64,000 nt of DNA from Bostrychus sinensis (Eukaryota > Chordata > Actinopteri > Gobiiformes > Eleotridae): contig CM036247.1 in assembly GCA_020698575.1 (NCBI GenBank), forward strand, positions 32,327,086 through 32,391,085, read 5' to 3'. A program made the translations under genes and the position numbers. Every line of letters begins with the position of its first letter. Within the stretch, counting starts at the first letter, position 1. This document shows positions 22,736 through 34,403 of the stretch, one piece after another. The notes beneath the pieces are model-generated. The model was not told the origin of the DNA. It made no database searches and saw nothing but the letters and a program-made list of their open reading frames with translations.

Positions 22736-25465
22736 ATCAATTATGTACGTTTTGTATATTGTGTAAATAGTTTTTTGTTTTCCTATTCTGTTAAATCAAC
22801 TTTTCTGACCTTTTTACCATGTTATAATGTTTCCTCAATATAAACATATCCGGAGTTGTATTTTGTTTTTTTCACGCCTGTTTGAGTAATCCTGTATGCT
22901 GAGGTGCTGCCCTTCTCAAGAGCTGAAAACGCTCGGCTTCACGTAGACACATGAAACCCCGCCTTCGCCAGAAAGTGCTCCTGAGCTGTTTCTAAAGCAG
23001 ATACACCGTCGCAGGACTTGTTCTGATAATTACAAAGCAATCTGCTCATTTATATTGTGCTCTGTTTATCCCTCAGTACAAGCACTCAAACTAAAAACAA
23101 GAAGCTCTAGAGGCAGTAGTGTCTTTAGAGGATGTTTGTGAGAGAAATGCTTCAGTTGATATAAACTATGGTGTCTACAAAGGGCTTGAGCTGATGGAGT
23201 AAAGTGGGCCAGCAGGGACTTAAAACGGCAGGCAAATTGAAGTTGACAGCTCCCCAAAAAGAAGAAAAAATACATAACGTGCCCGTTAATCTTTGTTTTC
23301 TGCTAAACATTTCATTGCTGTTATTTACATGTACTGTTATAGTATTACATACCCATTAAGATTTGCTATTGAAATAGATTAAAACAAGCTTGAACAAAAT
23401 GCAGAATCCTATGTTTTATTTAGTGACAAATGTCGAAGTCCAAGGTACAAAAGTAAGATATTTTTACTCAATAATGATAACAATTACTGAATGCATAAAG
23501 TTACTTAAGTATACTTTTTGAAATAAACATTTTTGAGTATAATTTTTAACTTTAGGAAGAAAGTGGGTAGTAATAGTAGCAGTAGTTGATTCTTTCCACT
23601 TTAAAAAACTTCACACTCAGTTGTTTTTACATTTTCTTAATTAAAAATACTCAACACTCAAATTACTTGAGTAGTGCACTTAAGTGTAAGCACCTTTACT
23701 TCTATACAGATTTCATACATTTACAGTTGACTTGTGTGGAGGAATTTGGGGCACACAATAGTTCTGTCAATTCAAGCACTGATACTTAAAAAGGGTCAGG
23801 GCTGCTATTTATTTATTTTGCAGCACCTGTTTTTTTTAATACACACATATATATTCTTTCTTGTACTTTTATTTATTTACTTATTTACTTTTGGTGAAGG
23901 GAAGCGGGATGGTGGGAAGGGGATTGTGCTTCCCATGTTTCATAAATTTGTAATTATAAAAATATTTTAAAAAATCAATAAAATTATACTGGCAAAAAAA
24001 AAAGGGTGGTGTATGAATTATAATACATGTCACTTGTAGAGGCAGAGGGTTGGACTTTGTTAAATGAGGGGAATGCACACTGCTGCAGCTTTTGCAGCTG
24101 TTGTTTGTGTAGGCATTTACAGCTATTTGTACAATATTCTGACTAAATATACAATTAGTATATAATATATCGTAAGTAGTTATAAGTATAGTAGTATATC
24201 AGAATGCATAATAAAACCTACATTTAAATTGCTATTTGCAATGTATGCATCATGTTAAACTGTCAGATTCACAAATGTGCATTAAAATGTTACTTTTTAA
24301 AATATTCAGATACACAAGAGTATCTCTAATTTGATTAATCAAACAAAATAATTGATAAGATTACTCAATTACCAAAATAATTGATAGCTGCAGCCCTAAT
24401 ATTAATTCAGATGTCTTAAAACTACACACACCAAGTACAGTTGTGTGGAATAACATAAGACTAGGCCACACTGAAATAAACCATAGCTACTTTGTTCGAC
24501 TGGTAATATGTCAGTAAGTTAACAACAGTGGTAACAGTTTACACCAGGGTTTATTGGTCCTTGGACTGTCTTTTCTATTGGCCAAAAATGCCACAGGTAA
24601 TACTTTTAACTGCACCAGGTGACCGAGTCTTGACAAAGTGAAAAATGGCCATCTATAATCCAACTTTTTTAGAAGCAGTCATTAGGTGCATAGATGTCTT
24701 TCACCTCTTCTTCCACACAGTAAACACACAATCGTTGGAGTTATGTCTAGACATTAATGGCTCCATAATAAAGACTTTTGTGTGAGGTGGACCGGGCATT
24801 TAGGAAGAAAAATGGAAATTAGATTTAGCCAAAATCTTTTAACCACACTTTTTCCCCACATTACTGCATCCTGTGTCATGACCTGGCCACTCCCTATTTA
24901 AGATACCGAAATGTTGCTCTGTTTTATCTCAGTATTGCAAGCGAGTTTTTCATCTTATTTGAGGTTTGGCTGGCATTACACGTGCCCTCTCCTACGCACC
25001 TGTGTCAAGAAAAAAGTACCTTCTTTTAAACACTCATTTGTACAAAAGAAGAAATATTTGCAAACAAGAAGAGTCCAGAGCATTAAAGTTTATTGCATTA
25101 CTCATAATAAAAAAAACACAAAAAAAAACCAAAAACAAAAGCTAAACCCTGAGCTCAACCCTCCTAGAACTATGCTGTATGTCATTTAGACAATTTGGAC
25201 CATCACTACTGCAAAACCATGTTATACTACTCCTCCTGTTTGTCTCCAGCTGTGTTTTCACAAAAGCCTTAAAAAGTTGCAAATTTCTTAAAGAATGCAT
25301 GACGGTGAACATGAAGTAATGACTTTCAGCAGACTTAAAATCAATTAGCAACTACAGTATGATGATTACATACTGAGTATAGCTATAAGTCTGATTATAT
25401 TTCTGTATAATTAAGTGTGATGAGCTTTTCATCACATTTGATCAAATCATTAGTCAGTAGAGTAA
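22736..25465. other. intergenic region with repeat fragments
   Basis: No gene was recognised. Fragments seen: AAGTA-rich MITE-like sequence at 23430-23715; a LINE 3' tail ending aaaaatcaataaaattatac plus A-run at 23880-24003; and a hAT-type end (taattgatagctgcagccct) at about 24290-24400. The first 200 bp after the THAP gene contain further A/T-rich sequence that may be its 3'UTR. Confidence 0.5.
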
Positions 25466-25560
25466 TCAGTAGAGTGCAGAGCCATACACCCTCACTTCAC
25501 ATGTGTGCAGGTACTCTTCTCGTCCTGGGATCAGTGTTGGTGTCCATCCTGTTACACTGG
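25466..25560 (-). pseudogene. relic F-type lectin domain second-half exon
   Basis: A minus-strand frame 25466-25531 reads IPGREEYLHTCEVRVYGSALY and then TGA. This matches the end of an F-type lectin domain (compare VCEVEVYGYQ and LCEVEVYGNM in the intact exons). Upstream of it the frame is shifted after something like NRMDTNT. It lies 3' of the last intact domain, so it is either a decayed extra domain unit or a damaged old terminal exon. Confidence 0.65.
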
Positions 25561-25878
25561 AAGTCTTGGTTTAGACCTGGTGGGAATCTTCTGACTGCTC
25601 CTCTAAGAGACAGTGAATTAATCAAATTATTTACAATGCAAATCTAAAACAGCAGTCCTGTCTACAGAAGTTGAGATTGAAAATACTTTTGATTTGCTTT
25701 GAGCTTTTCGAGTTTATATGAAAAATAATAGCCTTGTGTGGCTACTATAGGTGCTCATATGGATGTATAACAAAACCAGAGACTGCTGTTGTTTTCACAA
25801 CATATAAGGGCAAATGCTGAGCGAAGTGAATACTGTAAGCCATGCTTTAAGCCACTGTGCAGCAAAATAGAATCTTAC

Positions 25879-28800
25879 CTGCACCCATGTTTCCATAGAC
25901 CTCCACTTCACACAGCGTCAAGTAGTTAGGCTCTGTACTTGGTAGAAACACATTGACATAACGTCCCTCCACAGGTTCAGTAAAGGTGAAAGTTTGAGAA
26001 TCAGCTGCTGGGATGCTTGAAATCACAGCAGCTCTGAAAAACAGAAAAACATCATCTGAATCAGAACATGGATTTACTGTTATATATACTGCTCAAAAGA
26101 ATGAAAGGAACACTTTTTAATCAGAGTATAGTAAGTATAAGTATAAGTAAGTTTAACTTTTGGGAATACTGATCTGGTCATTTCTCTAGCAGAGGTTGTT
26201 GTTCATCAGTATCAGCTGATTTGGTGTTTATGAAATTTACAATGGGTGTACAAGAGGGGCCCCTATGAGAGGACCCCCAAAACAGGAATAGTTTTACAGG
26301 CCAAGGCCACTGACATTTATTCCCCTCATCATCTTCTGTAACTGTTTTTCACTAGTTTTGCATTTGGGTGGTGTCAGTATCACTACTGGCAGCATGAGGA
26401 GATACCTGGACCCTGCAGAGGTGGTACAGTCCAACTCCTCCAGGATGGCACATTAGCGCGTGCCATTGCCAGAACGTTTAATGTACCTCCCAGCACCGTC
26501 TCAAGAGCATGGAGGAGATTCCAGGAAACAGTTACTCCAGGAGAGATGGACAGTTCCTTTAAGATGAAGGAATTAGTACCACTGACTGGCCCTCATGCTC
26601 ACCTGTCCTCAATCCTATAGAACACAACATATGCCCCAGGACACCATCCGTCATCTATTTAGAAACATGCCCCAATGTTGTCAGGCATGCATACAAGCAA
26701 GTGGTGGCCAAACAAAAACTGAGTACCATTTTTAAGTTGCTGTAAAGACATTTCAGCAATATGGACTAGCCCGCTACATTGTTATTTCATTTTGATTTTT
26801 TGGGTGTTTTCAAATTCAAACATCTGGGGAGAGATCATTTTAATTTTCATCAAACAATCTGGCATCCTTATGTTCCTTACCCATATCATATCATTGTAGA
26901 CATTCAAGATGATTGTTTCCCCCCTTTGAGATATGATGTGTTTTAAAAAAGTTTTTTTTTTTTTTTTTTTTAGCATTATATATTTCATATTAGTGTATGT
27001 GCATCAGAGTACTCAGATGGTTTTATTGCAGTTGTGTGTAATCTTCAGTGTTTGAATATCAATATAAACTTACACAGGATTGTCATTCCCATTATTTATT
27101 ACTGAATTGCCGACGTGGATCTGGGCCCCATCAAGTCTCTCTGAACAGCAGTCTCCTCTGTTGGTGATAGTGATGGAGGTAATGACGCAGGGCTCCTGCA
27201 GGTCCAGTCTCCACCAGGGGTTTGGCTGAAGACCTGTGTGTGAACATGATTTATGCTGGTAGTTGGAATCACGATTCCCATCAATGGCCTTGGAGGCAGC
27301 TCCAATGTTGTCGTATTGGCCAGACTGAGTAGCTGTTCCATGTAGAGCCAAATTTTCTAGAAACAGCATAAGCCAATGTGAGCATACTTGTAAAACACAG
27401 AAACAAAAAAATGCTGAATACTTCAGAATAGAATCTTACTTTTTGCCCGGAATCCGTAGACCTCTACCTCACAGAGGGTTAAATATTTGTCTGTACCTGG
27501 TAGATACACATTAACATAACGTCCATCTAGAAGTTTGGTAAAGGTGAAAGTTTTAGATTGGCCTGCTGGGATGTCTGGAATCACAGCCACTCTGAAAAAC
27601 ATAAAGAGACATCATCTGGTTTACAACATGAATTTACTGTTATATATTTCATAGCAGTGAGCTTCTAAACACTGAATAGACCGACTGATGCGACCTGTGA
27701 CAAAGTACTTGTAATATTCTGCATCTATTATTCAAGAAATCATTAGTGCTAGCTTCTATGAGCTGTTAGCTTTTTATTTTATATTCCTGAACATGGTGCT
27801 ATCTGCACAACACGTGTATCACTTTCTTGTTCGTGTACTCTAAACTATTACAAGCCTCTGTAAATGCTATACTGCCACCTTCTGGTCAGTTCCTAATAGT
27901 ATCTATTATTGCATCCCCTTTCCAAACAGGTAAGTACAATATAACTCACTGAACAACTTTAGTGCTCATTAGCTTAATACCTGAACACTCAAGACCAGAA
28001 AATGTGAGTATCCATTAGATGACCACACAATAGTGTACTTTAAGCATTAGATACTTTTAATAACCAGTAATTTAAACTTTTTCTATTTGGCTGTAAAGCT
28101 GTCAGACTTGCTTGGTGCTGGTGCCTGGGAAAATGCATAATTTATTTTCCAAGAGCGTAGATTAGCTCAAAGTCATAGCGCTGTAATGCCATGTTCATAC
28201 GCTGAATTCAGGGAGACATGTCAAGATTCTGTTGTTGGATTGATTTGAGTGGTTTATGGTCAGTTTCTGCTGTAAGTGTGGGCAGTCCATAAACATAACT
28301 GAACTGTCCACATCCAAACACCAGGCCCAATGTCTCCTTTTCAAGTCTGTGCACATCATTTCTCAGTGTCTGTCATTGATCTGGATGCATATGCCACTGG
28401 TTTCCATGTATCTCCTTTCTTCTGTAGCAGTACGACACCTATTCCATCTTTTGAAGCATCAGTGGAGATTTTTTGTGGTTTTTAGGGATCAAAGAATGCT
28501 AGGATTGGCTCAGAAGTTTTCTCTGAATTTAGCCATTCTTTTTCTTAATTTTATATCCTATTTATACTGTCTTATTGCCTTGTGAAGCATTTTTGTACAG
28601 CACTTTGGGCTGCTAGAGTTGAAAACAGTGTTTTATACATATATTTGACATTGACATTTTTCGTAATTTGCAGTCCATTCAGACACAATGTGATTTCTTC
28701 CTGCACTTTTTATATCTTTTTTTTTTAGAAAGACACATTCTTGCATAGTGTTTTGGTTTGTTGCATTTCGCACAGGTTTTGCCAAATGCAGGACATTGTA

Positions 28801-31800
28801 TAGGTTTGTGTGTTTCACCACACTTTTTACAACTTAACTGTTCTTGATCATTGTCTTTATACTTGTTGTCTCTCTGTTTAAATTTGTTGTGCAATTGCTG
28901 CTTGAAGGTCCTCCAGTTTGGTCCTCATTTCCCATTATTTTTAATGGAGCTGATACAACACATGTATCACATTCTTGTTTGTGTACCCTTCAAACTCATA
29001 AAAGTCAATGTAAGTGCTATATTGCCACCTTCTGGTTGGTTCCTAATAGCATCTATCATTACAGAATGTACTATGTGTGTAATCTTCAGTGTTTGAATAT
29101 CAATATAAACTTACACAGGATTATCATTTCCATTATTTTGTAATGAATTGCCGACGCGGATCTCGGCGCCTTCAAGTCTCTCTGGGCAGCAGTCTCCTCT
29201 GTTGGTGACAATGATGGTGGTAACAACGTAGGTCTCCTGCAGGTCCAGTCTCCACCAGGGGTTTGTCGGTGTGGACGTGTGTGAACATGAACGATGATAG
29301 TAGTTGGAATCACGATTCCCATCAATGGCGTTGGAGGCAGCTCCGAGTTCGTTATATTGGTCAGACTGAGTAGCTTTTCCACGTAGAGCCACGTTTGCTA
29401 GAAATTAGACAGCATAAGCCAAGCCAACCCTATGCCATATCGCCCACCCCTATTGTACAGTGAAGGCTGTTTGTCTGAAAGATGTTTTGCGCCTCAGTAC
29501 TTCACAGCGGGAACTGTAAAGTACTGAGGCGCAAAACATCTTTCAGACAACAGCCTTCACTGTACAATAGCGTTGGGCGATATGGCACTTAAATAATATC
29601 ACGATATTTCAGGGAATTTTGGCAATAATGATATATGATATGGTATTTTGGATGAAAAATTTTCAAAATAATTTATCAATTTCAAGAACATACAATTGTA
29701 CACAATAAGTGTTATAACTTTGGGGGGTTCAAGTTTTTGCTCGTTCAAGTTTTTTGTTTTTATGTAAGATTTCTTGTCTGTTTTACAAACAAAAGCATCT
29801 TTAAGGTTGTTGGTACATCATGTAAACTGACTGGTATAAGCCCCCCTAAATGTCCATTTCAATTCCAAATTGTAAGACACAAAAAAAGAAAAAATGCTGA
29901 GTACTTTTCCAAAGCTACTGAACAGTAGAACACAATCTTACCTCTTACCTGGTCCCAGTAGGCCTCCCCATCACAGACAGTCAAATTGTCTCTACCTGCT
30001 ACAGGAACACATTGACAAAACAAGGTAAATCAAATAAAAGCAAAAGACAATGGACTAATCAACGTGATAAATGAATCGGCCATAACATTTTCTTGACTTT
30101 TAATGTGGTGAATGTCAAGGCCATAGGCCTGCAAAAATAGAGACCATCTCACAAGTCTCTGATTAGGACATCTTCACCAGAATAAACACATTAACGGGTT
30201 ATGGTCTGTGTAAACCACACGCCCACAGACACCTTGCCATGCACAAGTTCCCACTCCAAAATCACTCTGCAATGGAAAAGGTAAAACTGTTAAGCCCATT
30301 CCCTGACTGAATAGAGAGGCACCAGTGGCAGCACAGAGGAAACCACAGGTGTCAAAAGCCCCAGTGTCCCAAAGGATTTTAATATGGATTTTAGATTTAC
30401 TCCCCACTAATGACAAAAAAACCTCTCTGATGAAAGGAGCATAAGCTAAACAATAGAAAAATGTGTCTGGATCTTTTTCATTAAACTGTGAGAGCAATAT
30501 ACACTACCAGTTCAAAAGTTTGGGGTCACTCGTAAATTTCCTTATTTTTGAAAGAAAAGCACTGTTTTTTTCAATGAAGATAACATTAAACTAATAGAAA
30601 TACACTCTATACATAGTTAATGTGGTAAATGACTATTCTAGATGCATATGTCTGTTTTTAATGCAATATCTACATAGGTGTATAGAGGCCCATTTCCCGC
30701 AACCATCATTCCAGTGTTCTAATGGTACTTTGTGTTTGCCAATTGCATTAATTGCTAAATGAAGGCTAATGGATGATTAGAAAACCCTTGTGCAACCCTG
30801 GTTAGCACAGCTGAAAACAATTTATCTGGTTAGAGAAGCTATCAAACTGACCTTCCTTTGAGCTAGTTGAGCATCTGGAGCATCACATTTGTGGGTTTGA
30901 TTAAACTCTCAAAATGGCTAGAAAGAGAGAACTTTCAAGTGAACCTCGACAGTCTATTCTTTTTCTTAGAAATGAAGGCTATTCTATGCGAGAAATTGCC
31001 AAAAAACTGAAGATTTCCTACAACGGTGTGTACTACTCACTTCAAAGAACAGCACAAACAGGCTCTAACAAGAGCAGAAAGAGAAGTGGGAGGCCCCGAA
31101 TGCACAACTGAGCAAGAAGACAAATACATTAGAGTTTCTAGTTTGAGAAATAGATGCATCTCAGGTCCTCAACTGGCAGCTTCATTAAATAGTACCCGCA
31201 AAACGCCCGTGTCAACATCTACAGTGAAGAGGCGACTCCGGGATGCTGGCCTTCTGGGCAGAGTGGCAAAGAAAAAGCCATATCTGAGACTGACCAATAA
31301 AAGGAAAAGATTAATATGGGCAAAAGAACATAGGCCTTGGACAGAGGAAGATTGGAAAAAAGTGTTGTGGACAGATGAATCTAAGTTTGAGCTGTTTGGA
31401 TCACACAGAAGAACATTTGTGAGACGCAGAACAACTGAAAAGATGCTGGAAGATTGCCTGACGCCATCTGTCAAGCATGGTGGAGGTAATGTGATGGTCT
31501 GGGGTTGCTTTGATGGTGGTAAAGTGGGAGATTTGTACAAGGTAAAAGGCATTTTGAATAAGGAATGCTATCACTCCATTTTGCAACACCATGCCATACC
31601 CTGTGGACAGCGCTTGATTGGAGCCAATTTCATCTTACAACAGGACAATGACCCAAAGCAGACCTCCAAATTATGCAAGAGCTATTTAGGGAAGAAGCAG
31701 GCAGCTGGTATTCTATCTGTAATGGAGTGGCCAGCGCAGTCACCAGATCTCAACCCCATTGAGCTGTTGTGGGAGCAGCTTGACCGTATGGTACACAAGC

Positions 31801-33193
31801 AGTCCCCACCAAGCCAATCCAACTTGTGGGAGAAGCTTCTGGAAGCATGGGGTGAAATTTCTCCAGATTACCTCAACAAATTAACAGCTAGAATGCCAAA
31901 GGTCTGCAATGCAGTAATTGCTGCAAATGGAGCATTTTTTGACGAAAGCAAAGTTTGAAGGAGAAAATTATTATTTCAAATAAAAATCATTATATCTAAT
32001 CTTGTCAATGTCTTGTCTATATTTTGTATTCATTTTGCAACTCATTTGATAAATAAAAGTGTGACTTTTCATGGAAAACACAAAATTGTCTAGGTGATAA
32101 TGTCCCCAGCCTCAGGAGCCCTTTGTTGGCTTAGGAGAGGAGGGTCCGCTTGGGAGGGGGGTGGACAGCCTCACTGACTGCCCATCGTAAGGTTGATGAA
32201 GCTGAAGGCTTTTGGGGCTGGGTAGTTCAAAACTAAATTCAGGTTCAGGTTTTAAACTTTTGAGGATGTTGGCATGTCATGGAAATTGACAGATATTGTA
32301 TAAACCCCCTAAATGTCCATTTAAGTATCAAATTGTAAGACACAAAAAAGGGAAACTGAGTGGTGTGAATACTTTTTCAAAGCTACTGAACAATAAAATG
32401 GAATCTTACCTTTTGCCTGGTATCCATAGACCTCCACTTCACAGACGTGCAAATATTTGTCTGTACCTGGTAGATACACATTAACATAACGTCCCTCCAC
32501 AAGTTTGTTAAAGGTGAACGTTTTAGATTGGCCTGCTGGGATGTGTGAAATTACAGCAGCTCTGAAAAACAGAGAGAGACATCATCTGGTTTACAACATG
32601 GATTTACTGTTATGCCACAGTAGTGTGTGTGAATCATTGGCACCTAAGCTTTTAAACACTGAATGGTCCTACTGATCCAACCTGTGACAGAGTACTCAGA
32701 TGTTTTTATTGCAGTTGTGTGTAATCTTCAGTGTTTGAATATCAATATAAACTTACACAGGATTGTCATTCCCATTATTTATTACTGAATTGCCGACGCG
32801 GATCTCGGCCCCATCAAGTCTCTCTGGGCAGCAGTCTCCTCTGTTGGTGATAGTGATGGAGGTAACAACAAAGGGCTCCAGCAGGTCCACTCTCCACCAG
32901 GGATCCGTGGGTGTGTACGTGTGTGAGCAGGAGTTAGAATAGTAGATGGAATTACGATTCCCATCAATGGCGTTGGAGGCAGCTCCAAGTTCGTTATATT
33001 GGCCATGCTGAGAAGCTTTGCCTTGCAGAGCCACATTTGCTAGAAATTAGACAGCATAAGTCAATCTGAGCATACTTGTAAAAACACAACTCTAAAATGT
33101 CATTTAAAAGACATCTGATTGTCTCTTACGGTAGGTAGAAGAGGAGCATGTTTTCACAACAAGGAGCAAAAACACAACTGAGATATGCTTCAT
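25879..33193 (-). CDS. secreted F-type lectin (fucolectin-like) with three tandem lectin domains, 3' end unresolved
   Basis: CDS exons: 33130-33193 (ATG 33193, signal MKHISVVFLLLVVKTCSS), 32757-33039, 32410-32561, 29115-29397, 27440-27591, 27074-27356 and 25879-26033. Every a-exon is 283 bp (phase 1 to 2) and every b-exon is 152-155 bp (phase 2 to 1), giving about 457 aa. Each domain keeps the fucose-binding pattern H-X26-R-X-D-X4-R: SCSHT ... NRGDCCPER (domain 3 CCSER), with the vicinal Cys pair. b-exons end VCEVEVYGYQ / LCEVEVYGFR / LCEVEVYGNM. F-type lectins bind L-fucose on microbes or self glycans in serum and secretions. The last exon leaves phase 1, so a further exon or terminal exon is needed. 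One candidate (AG|GACTGCTGTTTTAG near 25.66 kb) is weak. Introns hold Tc1 and gypsy debris. Tissue regulation cannot be read from sequence. Confidence 0.9.
26089..26850 (+). mobile_element. Tc1-like element relic (HTH region only) in F-lectin intron
   Basis: The left terminus tactgctcaaaagaatgaaaggaacac follows a TA-rich site. Around 26430-26530 the frame gives LQDGTLARAIARTFNVPPST and then SRAWRRFQET, the HTH motif of Tc1-like transposases. The catalytic half is deleted and no matching right inverted repeat was found, so the right border is approximate. Confidence 0.75.
27800..29070 (-). mobile_element. Ty3/gypsy-type LTR retrotransposon relic
   Basis: On the minus strand, 28680-28894 holds gag-like zinc knuckles (CKKCGETHKPIQC, CAKCNKPKHYARMC). 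28090-28560 decodes as a stop-ridden RNase H domain (STDASKDGIGVVLLQ, PVAYASRSMTDTE). Protease and most of RT/integrase are gone. Similar direct repeats flank it (27800-27905 and 28960-29065, sharing 'ctatantgccaccttctggt' and 'cctaatag.atctatnattnca'), plausibly remains of LTRs. It sits in an intron of the F-lectin gene, same orientation as the gene. Confidence 0.75.
29434..29586. repeat. 153-bp near-perfect palindrome
   Basis: Arms of about 73 bp run from gccatatcgccc to the mirror gggcgatatggc. They contain tgtctgaaagatgttttgcg on the left and its reverse complement on the right, with only about 4 differences and a spacer of a few bases. The right arm continues into a 'gatatggcacttaaataatatcacgatattt' MITE-like sequence. 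It lies in the F-lectin intron. Confidence 0.9.
29815..30010 (-). pseudogene. relic of a lost F-lectin domain unit (b-exon and flanking intron)
   Basis: 29815-29940 is collinear with 32273-32408, the intron next to the first b-exon (cccctaaatgtccattt, aaagctactgaacagtag). The adjoining 29940-30010 preserves a decayed b-exon end (DNLTVCDGEAYWDQ before a GTAAG). Its partner a-exon is missing and gypsy/Tc1 debris fills the gap, so one domain unit was lost after duplication. Confidence 0.75.
30040..30490 (-). mobile_element. second Ty3/gypsy fragment (protease and RNase H pieces)
   Basis: A minus-strand frame 30174-30497 contains a retroviral-type aspartic protease motif (ILWDTGA). It jumps directly to an RNase H signature VVYTDHNPLMCLF, and beyond a stop to LQAYGLDIHHIKSQENVMAD. 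Pieces far apart in an intact element are fused here, so there is a large internal deletion. It is not functional. Confidence 0.7.
30500..32095 (+). mobile_element. Tc1/mariner-type element (DD38E spacing), right end lost
   Basis: The left terminus (ta|tacactaccagttcaaaagt, then gaaagaaaagcactg) is typical of a widespread fish Tc1 family. A transposase follows. The expected inverted right terminus is cut short after ttcatggaaaacacaaaatt...gtctaggtgat at about 32095 and replaced by unrelated G-rich sequence. The element is therefore not mobilisable. Confidence 0.85.
30914..31958 (+). pseudogene. Tc1-like transposase with one frameshift
   Basis: The ATG is at 30914 (MARKRELSSEPRQSILFLRN, HTH MREIAKKLKISYNGVYYSL). 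The frame runs to an AT-hook-like KRSGRPRMHN and a TGA at about 31109. It continues one frame over from about 31110 to 31958 with LLGRVAKKKPYL, VLWTDESKFELFG, VKHGGGNVMVWGCF, QQDNDPKQTSK and SPDLNPIELLW. The second Asp and final Glu have 38 residues between them, unlike the 34 in the other Tc1 copies here. Otherwise it is almost complete (about 340 aa); a single indel disables it. Confidence 0.88.
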
Positions 33194-33267
33194 TTTTCTG
33201 TGAATAAAGACACATAAATGCATTGTTGCAAATGTGGCAGTTATAACCTGATTTAATCATAACTTAC

Positions 33268-33350
33268 CTTAAATTCAGAGAAGGATGAGAAGCTTGAGAC
33301 CACAGTGCTGTTGTAAGTGAAGAGACGTTAGCGACCTAGAGTATTTATGT
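33268..33350 (-). promoter_or_regulatory. F-lectin untranslated exon 1 and TATA box
   Basis: Minus-strand TATA-like cataaatact (about 33341-33350) lies about 30 bp ahead of a short leader. The leader ends gaatttaag|gtaagtt (donor at 33267-33266). The next exon starts just before ATG 33193, giving an intron of only about 70 bp. A second, disrupted copy of this whole region exists at 46985-48440. Confidence 0.6.
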
Positions 33351-33847
33351 GTGAACTTATTGTGCAATGTGCAGAAGTGAAAGTTTCTTTGGAAGAATAC
33401 TCCCTGATAAGTTTACACATAACATGAATTTCACAGTCTGATGTCTGTGCACTATAGCTGTTTTGCACTCAAATGGAAATCTACTGAAAAATTACACAAT
33501 TTATTTTTTGTTATCTTTTGGCTGCTCCTTACAGCAAACCAGCCACTTGGGGATTTGTCAGACTTCTGTATGTAAGCAAAATCATAATAAACCTATATAG
33601 ATCTTGACTGTACCTTAACTCTTTAGCAAAAAAACTTCAAGCAAAACCCTCAGATATTATCACTCTCACAAATGCCTCAAATATTAACATTTATACAGCT
33701 TTTTAACATTTTAAACTCTTCACTACTGCCTGTAGTTAGTAGGTTGAAAAAAGTCTACCAAACAGAGCTGGCTGTGTTGGTTCCCTCAGCAAGATTTTAG
33801 ATTTACCTTTTAAATATGAGCTGCATTCAATTATTTCTGTGTGTATA
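33351..33847. other. F-lectin upstream flank
   Basis: Contains a copy of the GGCTGCTCC...AAACCAGCCAC dispersed repeat (about 33510-33580). No gene. Most of this segment is shared with 48390-48710, see findings. Confidence 0.6.
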
Positions 33848-34399
33848 CACAATTAGGTCTATAAGTATTTGGACACTGACACTGAAGTTTTGTTATTTTA
33901 GCTCTTAACCAAAACATATTAAACATACAGTTATATAATTCATATGTGCTTAAAATGCAGACTGTCAGCTGTAATTTGATAGCATTGACGTCCAAATCAG
34001 AGAAGGGGTTTAGGGACCTAGGCACTGATAGACCTACTTACTGGAGAGTGTTCTACTTGAAGGTGAATGTTGTGAAGTCATTTTTTGATCCAGCCTGTAT
34101 GTTGTGATTTCACAGAAACAGCTTTAAAATGCAAATGTAACACCTGGAATCAAGTCCAGACCTTTGACGTGCTCAGTTTATGATGGATTAATGAAGGAAA
34201 AAGCCCATACAGCTTAAGAAATAGCTTTTGAAGCAACTGTCCAAATCCTTTGGAGCCCCTGAAAAAGAGGCTGCTACACATTAAAGAGCTCTAATTCCTA
34301 AACCCTACATCCAATTTGGACACAAAACTGTATTTTGAATAGTTTTGGTATAAAAGCTAAAATAACAAAACTTGAGTAAAATACCTATGGACCTAACTG
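33848..34399. mobile_element. Tc1/mariner MITE with TTAGGTC(C/T)ATAAGTATTTGGACA ends
   Basis: Left cacaattaggtctataagta and right (..ctatggacctaactg) are inverted and bordered by TA dinucleotides. The interior is about 550 bp with a longer palindromic match (cactgactgtcagctgtaatttga-type words). A longer relative with transposase remains is at 48711-49569. Confidence 0.75.
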
Positions 34400-34403
34400 T
34401 ATA

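Noticed and set aside
25417..25647. Plus-strand ORF with a membrane-like LLVLGSVLVSILLH segment
   Set aside because: It is the antisense of a relic F-lectin b-exon on the minus strand.
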